A DNA stretch of 64,000 nt from Ectothiorhodospiraceae bacterium WFHF3C12 (GTDB lineage Bacteria; Pseudomonadota; Gammaproteobacteria; Nitrococcales; Nitrococcaceae), in contig JACDUA010000016.1 of assembly GCA_013519935.1 (NCBI GenBank), positions 1-64,000 on the forward strand. Direction: 5' to 3'. Positions 8,665 to 17,085 of the stretch are shown one piece after another. The translations under genes and the position numbers were made by a program. A model generated the notes under the pieces. The model was not told where the DNA came from, searched no databases, and saw nothing but the letters and a program-made list of their open reading frames with translations. Position 1 is the stretch's first letter, and every line of letters starts with the position of its first letter.

Positions 8665-10898
8665 GTGGGAATGCTCGGAAGGCTCCCCGCCACAGCAATC
8701 GCGGCTGGCCTTTTCGCGGCCGCCGTGTGGGCGCTGCCGGGCGGCGCCAGCGGCAACGATGCCGCGCCCATCGTGTTCGGGGGCTCAGCGGCGTATCCGC
8801 CGCATCAGTGGCTGAACGAAAACGGCGAGCCCACGGGATTCCTGATCGACCTCCAGACCGCCATGGGCGCGGCGGGGCAGCGGCCGGTCGATCATCGGCT
8901 CATGCCCTGGTCCCGGGCGCTGGCGGCGCTGAAGGCCGGCACCGTGGACGCCGTGCCGATGTTCGCCTCGCCGGAGCGGGCACGGCGCTACGATTTCACG
9001 GATCCGTTCTACTATGTCACTCATGCCATTTTCGGGCCGGAAGACTACCCCGGCGTCGAAGGGCCGGGGGCCCTGAACGGCCGGACGGTCGCCGTGGTGG
9101 AGGGCGGCTACGCCCAGTCGCTGTTGCGTGACCGTCAGCCGAAGGCCCGGCTGACGCCCGCGGCCGACATCGAGTCCGCCGTCAAATCGGTCGCCTCGGG
9201 CGAGACCGAGTTCGCGGTCGTCGCTCAGCCCATCGCCGCCCGCCTCACCGCCGTGCTGGAGCTGCCCGTGAAGCAGATCAGCCGCCCTCTCTGGCCGCGG
9301 GCCTACGTCTTCGCGGTACGCGAGGGGAACACGGCGGACCTGAACTGGCTGCAGACCAATCTCCGCCGGGTGCAGGCCGCCGGGCGTTACCATGAGATCT
9401 ACGGCGACTGGCGCGATGAGCTCGAATGGCATCCCACTTCCTGGGGGGAAGTGCTCGCCCGGGCGTCATGGTTCATCGTACCGGCTCTGCTGGTGGCCGT
9501 GCTGGCGCTGGGCTGGAACCGCAGCCTGCGTGCCCGCGTGGCCGGGCACACCCGGGCCCTCAACGCCGAGCTCGCCCGGCGCCGGAACGTCGAGGCCAGC
9601 CTGATCCACGCGGCGAGCCACGACCCCATCACCGATCTGCCCAACCGGAGCGAGTTCAAGTACATGGCCACCGCGCACCTGGCCGAGCACCGGAACTCCG
9701 CGTCGGAAACACCGGTGGGCGTTCTGACCGTGAGCCTGGCCGACCTGGCCGAGGTGACCTCGGCGTTCGGCTACGAGACCGGCGAAGGTGTCGTACGCAG
9801 TTTCGCGGAAAAACTCTCGCGCCTCGACGAAAACCTTGTCGGCGATTTCGGCCGCGGCCACTTCGGGCTGCTCCGGTTCGGCGAGTGGAATGGCGAGGAG
9901 CTGCTCGCGGAGCTGAGTGCCCCCTTGGTGGTCGACGGGCTGGAAATCGACCCGCGCCTGAAGGCCTCGGCCGCCTGGCAGACCGACGCGCGCGAGAGTG
10001 CCGAGGAGCTGATACGCCGCGCGGAGACGGCGCTCGCCAGTACCGAGAGCGAAGCCGGGGGCTGGACCCATTACCGCCCGGGAATGGAGCCCGACCCCCA
10101 GGACCTGCTGCTGGTCCGCGACTTCCGCAGGGACTTCCCGGGCACGGCGCAAACCCTTTTCCAGGCCCAGTACGAGCCCGCCAGCGGGCGTTTCGTTGCG
10201 GCGGAAGCCCTGTTTCGGTGGGCCCATCCCGAACTGGGCCCGATCAGCCCCGGCCGGCTGATCCCGCTGCTGGACAAGGCCAACCTCACGCCGCGTGTGA
10301 CCGGCTATGTGCTGGAATCCGCCATTGCCACGGCCGTCAGCCTGCGGGGCGCGGGCCATCCGCTGCGGGTCAGCATCAACGTCTCGGGCAGTGATTTCGT
10401 CGCCGACGGCCTCGCCGACCGGGTCGGCGAACGGCTGAACGCGCTGGGCGGCCGTCCGGAGGACCTGTGCCTGGAGATCACCGAAACCAGCCTGATCAGC
10501 GATCCGCGCAAGGTCTCCCGCGAGCTGGAGGCCCTGAGCGAGATGGGTGTGAGCTGCGCCATCGACGACTTCGGCACCGGCTATTCGTCGCTGTCCTACC
10601 TGGGGCACTTCCCGCTGGACGAGGTGAAGATCGACAAGAGCTTCGTCCAGCGCATGACCACCGAAGCCCGCCATCGTGCCATCGTGCCATCGTGCACTCC
10701 AGCATCACCCTCGCCAGGGAGCTGGGCCTGCGTACCGTTGCCGAAGGTGCCGAGGACCAGGCCACGGTGGATGCCCTGCTGGAAGCCGGCTGCGACTGCA
10801 TCCAGGGCTTCTTCTACGCCCGCCCGGTGACGGCGGACGCCCTTGTGGCAATGCTCGCCACGGCTTCGGATTCAGCGAGCCGGGAGGGCGCGGAGTGA
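8665..10898 (+). pseudogene. periplasmic-sensor GGDEF/EAL protein, frameshifted near its 3' end (possibly phase-variable)
   Basis: The gene has a signal/TM segment, a SBP_bac_3-type periplasmic domain (about 35-260: PIVFGGSAAYPPHQWL, PMFASPERARRYDF), a TM helix (WFIVPALLVAVLAL), a GGDEF domain and an EAL domain. The GGDEF signature is replaced by FGRGHFG, so it is probably not a cyclase. The EAL domain keeps AEALFRW, SINVSG, LEITET, DDFGTGYSSL and VKIDKSF. After ARHRAIV the frame is lost: the current frame ends at 10830 with junk. The frame ending at 10898 carries the true end (LRTVAEGAEDQ, GCDCIQGFFYARP). Removing one 8-bp repeat unit at 10670-10693 gives a 741-residue protein. GTG 8665, 6 nt after GAGGAG, is preferred over ATG 8617 or 8671. 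Confidence 0.85.
10670..10693 (+). repeat. three tandem copies of GCCATCGT inside the EAL gene
   Basis: Three exact, adjacent copies of the octamer GCCATCGT occupy 10670-10677, 10678-10685 and 10686-10693. Two copies keep the EAL frame (A-R-H-R-A-I-V-H-S-S-I); the third shifts it. Such a unit can expand or contract by slipped-strand mispairing. Confidence 0.95.
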
Positions 10899-10946
10899 GG
10901 CGCGTTCGAACCCATACGCCGACAACGCCGCGGGTAGTCCAGGCGT

Positions 10947-11438
10947 TCAGCCGTCGCGCAGGTAGTGAAACTCCCGCCAGACCCACAAAGCGACGGCATA
11001 GCCCAGCAGGGAGATCGGCACGGCCAGCATCAGACTGCCCAGCAGCGTCAGCAACGCCTCCACCACCGCCGTGCCTTCCACGCCCGTGAGCTTGACGCTG
11101 GGGCGTACCAGGGGCTCGAAAGCCACCCGCCCGAGGGCGTTGAAGGCCACATAGAGCGGAGCCATGGTCAGCGGATTGCTGACCCAGGAAACCAGGAATG
11201 CCGCCGGAAAATTCCCGCGCAGCATCACGCAGCCGGCAATCATCAGCAGGGTCTGCACGCCCACGGTAGGCGTCAGACCGACGAACAGACCGACCGCCAC
11301 GCCCCGGGCGATGACATGATCGTCCACGCCCAGACAGCCGGCGTAATCCAGCACCCGCGCCACAATGGGATGACGGGCCAGCCAGCGGTGACCCTCGGCA
11401 CGCAACTGCTCGAATTTCTGCCGGGTCAGCCTCTTCAT
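10947..11438 (-). CDS. DUF2062 membrane protein
   Basis: A 163-residue inner-membrane protein starting MKRLTRQKFEQLRAEGHRWLARHP. It has the DUF2062 pattern: GVAVGLFVGLTPTVGVQTLLMI, then a FLVSWVSNPLTMAPLYVAFNALG segment, and a final hydrophobic helix (SLMLAVPISLLGYAVALWVW). The family is widespread in proteobacteria and its biochemical role is unknown. The frame is open to 11693, but the upstream part is Arg/Ala-rich noise; the ATG at 11438 fits family length. It is convergent with the EAL gene (48-nt gap) and divergent from the lytic transglycosylase. Confidence 0.82.
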   Translation of the reverse strand: MKRLTRQKFEQLRAEGHRWLARHPIVARVLDYAGCLGVDDHVIARGVAVGLFVGLTPTVGVQTLLMIAGCVMLRGNFPAAFLVSWVSNPLTMAPLYVAFNALGRVAFEPLVRPSVKLTGVEGTAVVEALLTLLGSLMLAVPISLLGYAVALWVWREFHYLRDG

Positions 11439-11695
11439 GGGTTGCCGCCGGCCCTCCCTATCATCTTCGCCCTGCGGCTGAGCGGTGCGTATCCGGCGCC
11501 GTTCAGCTTCGGCCTCACTGGTTTCCCAACCCGGTCGGCGAACGCTATCACGTTCGCGCGCCGCGGCACATATCACGACGGACGCAGGCAATTCACTGGC
11601 GGGCCGGAAAGCGCTGGCGCGTCGCCCGTCCGGGGCGTTAGCCTTGACCTCAATGAATCGCGTGCTTCGCGGTATTCCATGCTGAGAGTTCAAAC

Positions 11696-12892
11696 ATGCG
11701 CGCGGCGTTCCCCCTTGCCCTGCTTCTTTTTCTGATCCCCGCGACCGCCCCGGCGGCGGAGGGGTTCGCCGGCTGCGTCGCCGACCTTCGTCAGCGCGCC
11801 CTGGATGACGGCATAGCCGCCTCGGTGGTTGACCGGGCCCTGGGCGGCGTCCGGTACAGCGACCGGGTCATCGAGCTGGACCGCCGCCAGCCCGAGTTCA
11901 CCGAGTCCTTCGGCGAGTATCTGAGCAGACGGGTCAACGAGCAGCGGGTGAAGCAGGGCAAGGCCGCGCTCATCGAGAACCGGTCCCTGCTGAACCGCAT
12001 TGCCGGCCAGTACGGCGTGCCCGCCCACTACCTGGTGGCCTTCTGGGGGCTGGAGACCAACTTCGGCAACTACACCGGCAATATGCCGACCCTGGACTCG
12101 CTGGCCACCCTGGCCTGCGATCCGCGGCGCAGCGAATATTTCACCCGGGAGCTGATGGCGGCCCTGCGGCTGCTGGACCGCCGTGCGCTCGATGTGGAGC
12201 AGCTGCGCGGATCCTGGGCCGGGGCACTAGGCAACTTCCAGTTCATGCCGTCCGTGTTCCTGGATCACGCCGTGGACCGTGACGGCGACGGCCGTGCCGA
12301 CCTGTGGGACAGCCTGCCGGATGCCGCCGCATCGGCCGCCAACTACCTGCGGGCCCTGGGCTGGCGGACCGACCAGCGCTGGGGCCGTGAGGTCCTGCTC
12401 CCGGAAGGGTTCGCCTATCACCTTGCCGGACTCGACCGGCGCAAGCCGCTGCGCGAGTGGCGGCAGCTGGGGGTCCGCAGGGCCGACGGGGGCCCCCTGC
12501 CCCTGGCGGACATGCAGGCCTCGCTGCTGGTGCCCGCCGGGCACCGCGGGCCGGCCTTCCTGGTCTACGAGAACTTCCGGGTGATCATGACCTGGAACCG
12601 CTCGCAGTACTATGCGCTGGCGGTCGGCCACATGGCGGACCGCCTGGCCGCGCGCGGGCCGCTGGTACAGCCGCCGCCCATGGACGAGCCGCGGCTGGAC
12701 CGGGCCACCGTGGAAGCCATGCAGCGGCGGCTCAAGGCCAAGGGCTACGACCCGGGCGAACCCGACGGCCTGTTCGGCCCGGCCACCCGGGGCGCCGTGC
12801 GGGCTTTCGAGCGGGACCGCGGACGCATCGCCGACGGCCAGCCCGATCCGGAGCTTCTGCGAGACCTGGGCCTGGACGCGCCGGCCTCCTGA
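11696..12892 (+). CDS. lytic murein transglycosylase (MltB/SLT_2 family) with peptidoglycan-binding domain
   Basis: A 398-residue exported enzyme. The signal peptide is MRAAFPLALLLFLIPATAPA. No lipobox Cys follows, so it is probably periplasmic rather than lipid-anchored. The SLT_2 domain (about 25-325) has catalytic Glu120 in FWGLETNFG, plus GALGNFQFMPSVF and WDSLPDAAASAANYL. A PG_binding_1 domain occupies about 338-392 (MQRRLKAKGYDPGEPDGLFGPATRGAV). Such enzymes cleave the MurNAc-GlcNAc bond to give 1,6-anhydro ends. This domain pair is the standard form of the soluble MltB-like group. The next gene begins 24 nt downstream. Confidence 0.93.
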   Translation: MRAAFPLALLLFLIPATAPAAEGFAGCVADLRQRALDDGIAASVVDRALGGVRYSDRVIELDRRQPEFTESFGEYLSRRVNEQRVKQGKAALIENRSLLNRIAGQYGVPAHYLVAFWGLETNFGNYTGNMPTLDSLATLACDPRRSEYFTRELMAALRLLDRRALDVEQLRGSWAGALGNFQFMPSVFLDHAVDRDGDGRADLWDSLPDAAASAANYLRALGWRTDQRWGREVLLPEGFAYHLAGLDRRKPLREWRQLGVRRADGGPLPLADMQASLLVPAGHRGPAFLVYENFRVIMTWNRSQYYALAVGHMADRLAARGPLVQPPPMDEPRLDRATVEAMQRRLKAKGYDPGEPDGLFGPATRGAVRAFERDRGRIADGQPDPELLRDLGLDAPAS

Positions 12893-12916
12893 TTGAACGG
12901 ACAAGGAGCGAGTACC

Positions 12917-13207
12917 ATGAGCGCGCAGCTCACCGAGAACAGCATGATCGAGTGCCAAAGACACGGCCTCCGCCCGCCGGCAGTCATCTGCCAGCACCTC
13001 GAGCGGGGCCGGGATCTGGGCTTCTTCCAGCCCGACCCCGACCCGGATGACCCCCAGTCGTTCATTCAGCACGCCTGGTGCGGGCACTGCGATGAGGTGC
13101 TGGAGGCCGAAGGCGACTGGACGGACCGCGCCCAGGCATTCGCCGCGCCCTACTGCGTCTGCGAGGGTTGCCTGGACGACATCCGCAAGCGCAATCTGAG
13201 AAAATGA
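12917..13207 (+). CDS. small cysteine-rich protein of unknown function
   Basis: A 96-residue soluble protein starting MSAQLTENSMIECQRHG. The ATG at 12917 is 8 nt after AAGGAG; an in-frame earlier start at 12893 has no such site. Cys and His pairs (ECQRHG, ICQHLE, WCGHCDE, YCVCEGCL) could bind one or two zinc ions. No known domain was recognised. The central part is acidic (PDPDPDDPQ). It lies 24 nt after the lytic transglycosylase stop and 46 nt before a glyoxalase-fold gene, so it may be co-transcribed with them. Confidence 0.75.
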   Translation: MSAQLTENSMIECQRHGLRPPAVICQHLERGRDLGFFQPDPDPDDPQSFIQHAWCGHCDEVLEAEGDWTDRAQAFAAPYCVCEGCLDDIRKRNLRK

Positions 13208-13253
13208 TCACAGCTGCCGAATCGCTGAACACCGCCCCCGGGGAGGAGACGCC

Positions 13254-13604
13254 TTGCAGATCTACGCCGTGCGCATTTTCGTCAGCGACTGGGATCGCGC
13301 CTGTGCGTTCTACGAGAACCAGCTCGGGCTGCCCCTGCGCTTCGCCAGCACCGACCTGGGCTGGGCGGAGTTCAACGCGGGCGGTCCCAGCATCGCCATA
13401 GAGCGCGCGGACGACGAGTCCGCCGATCTGGTCGGCCGATTCGTTGGCGTCTCCCTGCTGGTGGACGACCTGGACGCCACCTACCATGTACTCACGGACA
13501 GGGGCGTGGTGTTCACTCAGCCTCCAACGGAGCAGGCCTGGGGCGGGCACATCGCCCACGTCCGCGACCCCGACGGCAACGTCCTCACGCTGCTGCAGTA
13601 CTGA
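13254..13604 (+). CDS. VOC (glyoxalase/bleomycin-resistance) family protein
   Basis: A 116-residue single-domain protein with the VOC beta-alpha-beta-beta-beta pattern twice: MQIYAVRIFVSDWDRACAFYENQLGLPLRF and VGVSLLVDDLDATYHVLTDRGVVF, ending RDPDGNVLTLLQY. VOC proteins are metal-binding lyases, dioxygenases or resistance proteins; the substrate cannot be read from the sequence. It starts at TTG 13254, placed 6 nt after GGGGAGGAG, the only start preserving the first strand. It is followed by the hairpin leader of the diguanylate cyclase gene. Confidence 0.85.
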   Translation: MQIYAVRIFVSDWDRACAFYENQLGLPLRFASTDLGWAEFNAGGPSIAIERADDESADLVGRFVGVSLLVDDLDATYHVLTDRGVVFTQPPTEQAWGGHIAHVRDPDGNVLTLLQY

Positions 13605-13682
13605 CCGCCCCCCAAGTCCCCGAAACTGTGAAGGGCTGCACGGGAAATACCCGCATTCCGACGCATTCTTGGGTTCGGGGGA

Positions 13683-13737
13683 GACGCTGAGGCAGCGTCC
13701 GTCCGGCAACCGCGACGCGAAAGATCGCGGACCGACA
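13683..13737 (+). promoter_or_regulatory. structured leader upstream of a diguanylate cyclase gene (possible cis-regulatory RNA)
   Basis: Two hairpins lie back to back in the 155-nt leader. The first is GACGCT (13683-13688) / AGCGTC (13694-13699), loop GAGGC. The second is CCGCGA (13710-13715) / TCGCGG (13725-13730), with a purine-rich loop containing GAAAG. An outer CGG (13704-13706) / CCG (13732-13734) pairing flanks GGCAA and leads to ACAGGGGG. It has a riboswitch-like look, but I could not match it to a known class by eye. No terminator is visible before the start codon. Confidence 0.35.
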
Positions 13738-13759
13738 GGGGGAGCGGCGGCGGCCGATC

Positions 13760-14935
13760 ATGACCGGGGATATCCAACGGGAAGACCACGTCGCCCGGCA
13801 ACAGGCGGTCCGACTGAGACGGTCCGCCATGGGCCTGGGTGCCTATGCCTGCACCCTGACGCTGGTGCTCGCCTGTTATCTGGCCGGCCAATTGCCGGGC
13901 TGGGTACTTACCGCGTACACGCTGACCATCCTGTTCATCAATGCCGTGTTCTTCCTGCTGATCCGCGGCGGATGGAACCTGCGCCTTCGCCGGCCCGACA
14001 TGACCCTGGAGCAGACCCTGGCGTCGGTCGTGCCGGGGCTGCTGGTGATCTACTTCGTGCAGGATGCCCTGGCCCGTGCAGGGTTTCTCCTTCTGGCGCT
14101 GGTGCCCATGGCCTTCGGCATCCTGGGACTGAATACCCGGCGTTCGCTGCTCACGGGGCTGTCCATCTACGCCAGCTACGTCGCCCTGCTCGGTTTGCTG
14201 GCCGTGTTCGAACCGCAGCGCGTCAATCCCGTGGGCGACGGCATCCTGCTCGTGGCCTTCCTGGCGGCAATCCTGCAGATCTCACTGCTCGGCGGTTATA
14301 TCAATGGGCTGCGGCAGAAGCTGCGTGGCAAGAACGAGGCATTGAACGAGGCGTTGACGACCATCGAGGACCTGGTCAATCACGACGAGTTGACGGGTAC
14401 CTATAACCGGCGCTACCTCCTGGACGTGATCGAGCGTGAGACCCAGCGCTGCAGCCGCGGCGCGGCCACCTTCACCGTGGGCATTTTCGATGTCGACCAT
14501 TTCAAGCGGGTCAACGATACCCACGGCCACCTGATGGGCGACCGGGTGCTCGCTGCAGTGGCGGCCGCCATTGACGGCAGCGTGCGCCGCATCGACTGCT
14601 TCGGTCGCTATGGCGGCGAGGAGTTCCTGCTGATCATGCCGCAGACGGACCTACACGGGGCCGGCATCAAGGCCGACCGGCTCCGCCGGGCGGTGGCGGG
14701 TCTGCGATTCGAGGGAGAGGGGGACGCCGGCCCCGTGGCGGTCACCATCTCCGGCGGCATCGCGGAGTACCAGCCCGGCGAGGCCTTCACCCGGACGCTG
14801 AGCCGGGCGGACGATGCCCTGTACCGGGCCAAGGACGAAGGCCGCAACCGCGTCGTGGCCGCCGGAGCGGACCGGAACCCTGGCGCCGTGGACGACAGCC
14901 CCCGCCCCGCCAGCGCCAACCCGGCTGGACCATGA
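13760..14935 (+). CDS. membrane-bound diguanylate cyclase
   Basis: A 391-residue protein with about six TM helices in the first 190 residues (GAYACTLTLVLACYLAG, VLTAYTLTILFINAVFFLLI, SVVPGLLVIYFV and others). A short coiled coil follows (LRGKNEALNEALTTIEDLV) and then a GGDEF domain. The domain is well preserved: DELTGTYNRRYLL, FDVDHFKRVNDTHGHLMGD and YGGEEF, with an upstream RRID that fits the RxxD inhibitory site. It should make c-di-GMP from two GTP under product inhibition. The N-terminal membrane domain was not assigned to a named MASE family. A hairpin-rich leader precedes it. Confidence 0.92.
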   Translation: MTGDIQREDHVARQQAVRLRRSAMGLGAYACTLTLVLACYLAGQLPGWVLTAYTLTILFINAVFFLLIRGGWNLRLRRPDMTLEQTLASVVPGLLVIYFVQDALARAGFLLLALVPMAFGILGLNTRRSLLTGLSIYASYVALLGLLAVFEPQRVNPVGDGILLVAFLAAILQISLLGGYINGLRQKLRGKNEALNEALTTIEDLVNHDELTGTYNRRYLLDVIERETQRCSRGAATFTVGIFDVDHFKRVNDTHGHLMGDRVLAAVAAAIDGSVRRIDCFGRYGGEEFLLIMPQTDLHGAGIKADRLRRAVAGLRFEGEGDAGPVAVTISGGIAEYQPGEAFTRTLSRADDALYRAKDEGRNRVVAAGADRNPGAVDDSPRPASANPAGP

Positions 14936-15030
14936 ACCGGCACGGATAGCGAGAGGATCTCGACGGGCCGGTTCTGGTACGTTCTTCATGGCAAACGAGA
15001 CAGCAACCGCCAGGATGGCCCGCCCGAACC

Positions 15031-15621
15031 ATGTATATTCCCAAAGCCTTCGCCGAGACGGATCCCGATCGCCTGCGTGCCTTCATCCGGCAGCACGGCT
15101 TCGGCACGCTGGTGACCCATACCACGGGAGGGGTCCACATCAGTCACGTGCCCATGCAGCTGAGTGGCGATACGCTCGTCGGCCACCTGGCCGCGGCCAA
15201 TCCCCAGTGCGAGCATCTGAAAGCCGGCGCGGCGGCCGTGTGCATCTTCCAGGGGCCCCATGCCTATGTGTCGCCGACCTGGTACACCAATCCCGGTGTT
15301 CCTACCTGGAATTTCACCGCCGTCCACGCCAGCGGACCGGCCACGGCGATCACCGAGCCGGGGTTGCTGCGGGAGCATGTCGAGGCGCTCGCCGAACAAT
15401 ACGAAAGCACGCGCGAGGATCCCTGGACGCCGGACTACCCGGACAGCATGCTTGGCGCCATTGTCGGTTTCCGGGTCTCCATCGAAGCCCTGGAGGGCAA
15501 ATTCAAGCTCAGCCAGAACCGCCCGGCGGCGGATCGCCGGGGCGTGATCGACGCCCTCGAGTGCTCGGAAAGCGGCGCGGACGCCGCCCTGGCGGCAATG
15601 ATGCGGGGGCGGGAGCCGTGA
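15031..15621 (+). CDS. PaiB-like FMN-binding regulator
   Basis: A 196-residue protein with the PaiB/FMN-split-barrel signature: MYIPKAFAETDPDRL, GFGTLVTHTTGGVHISHVPM, HAYVSPTWYTNPGVPTWNFTAVHASG, and KFKLSQNR near the C-terminus. In Bacillus, PaiB is linked with negative control of sporulation and protease genes. In proteobacteria the members are uncharacterised flavin-binding proteins. Length is close to family average. It is followed at 13 nt by a strong hairpin and then by a convergent small membrane protein gene. Confidence 0.88.
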   Translation: MYIPKAFAETDPDRLRAFIRQHGFGTLVTHTTGGVHISHVPMQLSGDTLVGHLAAANPQCEHLKAGAAAVCIFQGPHAYVSPTWYTNPGVPTWNFTAVHASGPATAITEPGLLREHVEALAEQYESTREDPWTPDYPDSMLGAIVGFRVSIEALEGKFKLSQNRPAADRRGVIDALECSESGADAALAAMMRGREP

Positions 15622-15633
15622 GCGATTGCCGCG

Positions 15634-15657
15634 GCGGCGGGCCGCAGGGCCCGCCGC
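15634..15657. terminator. hairpin between convergent genes
   Basis: A perfect 10-bp GC stem, GCGGCGGGCC (15634-15643) and GGCCCGCCGC (15648-15657), with a GCAG loop, lies between the convergent PaiB and small membrane protein genes. There is no T-tract, so intrinsic termination is uncertain. Confidence 0.45.
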
Positions 15658-15671
15658 CCCCCGCACGGGGA

Positions 15672-15989
15672 TCAGACACCGGCCGCCAGCGGCGTCGGCT
15701 CGCGCCCCCATTGCCGGCGCAGCAGATACGCCAGCGGACCAATGCTCCCGGCCGCCAGAGTCAGCAGCAGGTACGGCCAGGGATTTACGCCACGCTGCCG
15801 GGCGTCCCGGTACATCCACAGGGCAATGAGCGCACAGGCGATCACCAGATCGGCCAGCACCTGCATGCCGGCCCAGGTAGCGAGCTGATACTGGAACAGT
15901 CCCACATAACCACTCTCCCAGAGGGCAAGACCGGTCAGGGCCAGGAAGTCCAGCAGGATTACTGCCACCAATAGCGCCTTCCAGTTCAT
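15672..15989 (-). CDS. small membrane protein, DUF2834-like
   Basis: A 105-residue protein with three hydrophobic segments: ALLVAVILLDFLALTGLALW, MQVLADLVIACALIALWMY and PYLLLTLAAGSIGPLAYLL. A cytoplasmic RDARQRG loop lies between the last two. The pattern DLVIAC...W.YRDAR...GSIGPLAYLLRR resembles DUF2834 proteins, a family of unknown function; the match is by eye. ATG 15989 is preceded by GGAGAATCGCC. It is divergent from the MmyB-type regulator, with an 8-bp dyad midway between the two starts. This suggests it is the regulator's target. Confidence 0.72.
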   Translation of the reverse strand: MNWKALLVAVILLDFLALTGLALWESGYVGLFQYQLATWAGMQVLADLVIACALIALWMYRDARQRGVNPWPYLLLTLAAGSIGPLAYLLRRQWGREPTPLAAGV

Positions 15990-16050
15990 GGCGATTCTCC
16001 TTTGTCGTCGCGTCGAGGCGATTCCAATCTCCGCCGGCGACGCCATTGCC

Positions 16051-16073
16051 GCAATTACCCGCCAGGTAATTGC
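16051..16073. promoter_or_regulatory. 8-bp dyad in divergent promoter region (candidate operator)
   Basis: GCAATTAC (16051-16058) and GTAATTGC (16066-16073) form a perfect inverted repeat with a 7-nt spacer. It is centred about 70 nt from both divergent start codons (15989 and 16130). The right arm overlaps a possible -35 TTGCCG (16070-16075), which pairs at 16 nt with TAATGT (16092-16097) facing the regulator gene. The arrangement suits autorepression. Confidence 0.5.
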
Positions 16074-16129
16074 CGACTACCCGCGATGCGCTAATGTAGG
16101 GCGCAAGCGAGGACACGGGAGCAAGGGCG

Positions 16130-16979
16130 ATGGCAGGTGCGAGGCAGCAGGGGGATACGCTGGTCAGCGCCTTCGGAGGGCTGCTGCGGCACTGGCGTTG
16201 GAGCCGGCGTCTGAGCCAGCTGGAGCTGGCGCTGGCCACGGACGTGTCCCAGCGCCATGTGAGCTTCCTCGAGTCCGGCCGGGCGCGGCCCAGCCGGGCC
16301 ATGGTCATGCGCCTCGCCGAGGCCCTGGACGTGCCCATCCGGGAACGCAACGCCCTGCTTCATGCCGCTGGATTCAGCGCCGCCTTCAGCCGCAGCGATC
16401 TCTCGGAGCCGGCCATGGCCCCGGTGCGAGAGGCGCTGGGGTTCATGCTGGCCCATCACGAGCCATTCCCCCGCGATCGTGGTGGACCGGGAATGGAACC
16501 TGGTGATGGCCAACGAGGCGCTGGGGCGCGTCTTCCGCCTGATCGGGGAACTGGACGAGATCATCGCGGCCACCTGCGGCGACGAACCCGCCAATGTCTA
16601 CCGCCTGACCTTCCATACGTCCGGGTTGCGGCCGTACATCGCCAACTGGGAACAGGTGGCACCCCACCTGCTCCAGCGGCTTATGCGCCAGGCCAGGGAC
16701 ACCGGCAGCGAGGCGGATCGGCGGCTGCTCGATTCCCTGCTGGCGGACGAATCCATGCCCCGGCACTGGAGCGGCCCGGCCTTCGACGAACCGCTGGAGC
16801 CCGCCCTGCCGCTGGAATTGAGGGTGGCCGGATACCACCTGCGCCTGTTCTCGGTAATCTCCACCTTCGGCACGCCCCAGGACGTCACCACGGACGAGCT
16901 TCGGGTGGAGAGCTTTTTCCCCGCCGACGAGACCACCGCCGAGGCACTGCGAGCACTGGACCGGGCGGAGGACAGCTAG
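16130..16979 (+). pseudogene. XRE-family regulator with MmyB-type ligand domain, frameshifted
   Basis: The N-terminal frame reads FGGLLRHWRWSRRLSQLELALATDVSQRHVSFLESGRARPSRAMVMRLAEALDVP, a helix-turn-helix of the XRE type, and continues to LAHHEPFP. There the frame breaks at a run of five C (16468-16472). Dropping one C joins it to the frame AIVVDREWNLVMANEALGRVFRLI ... LRLFSVISTFGTPQDVTTDELRVESFFPADE. That second part is the MmyB-like PAS-type ligand domain, and the joined length of 282 residues is typical. As written, the first frame runs to 17089 with unrelated residues. The cause may be a real 1-bp insertion or a sequence error. The gene is divergent from a small membrane protein. Confidence 0.85.
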
Positions 16980-17085
16980 CGCGCGGCATCACCATCCACG
17001 CGCCAGCTTGCAGCGTCCATGAGCCGTGCCGGCCCGGGCTGATAAGCTATCGGCAACCGACCGGGCACTTTCTCGGAAACAACTC

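Noticed and set aside
10670-10693. CRISPR-like repeat
   Set aside because: Three adjacent 8-bp copies with no spacers; a simple tandem repeat within a coding region.
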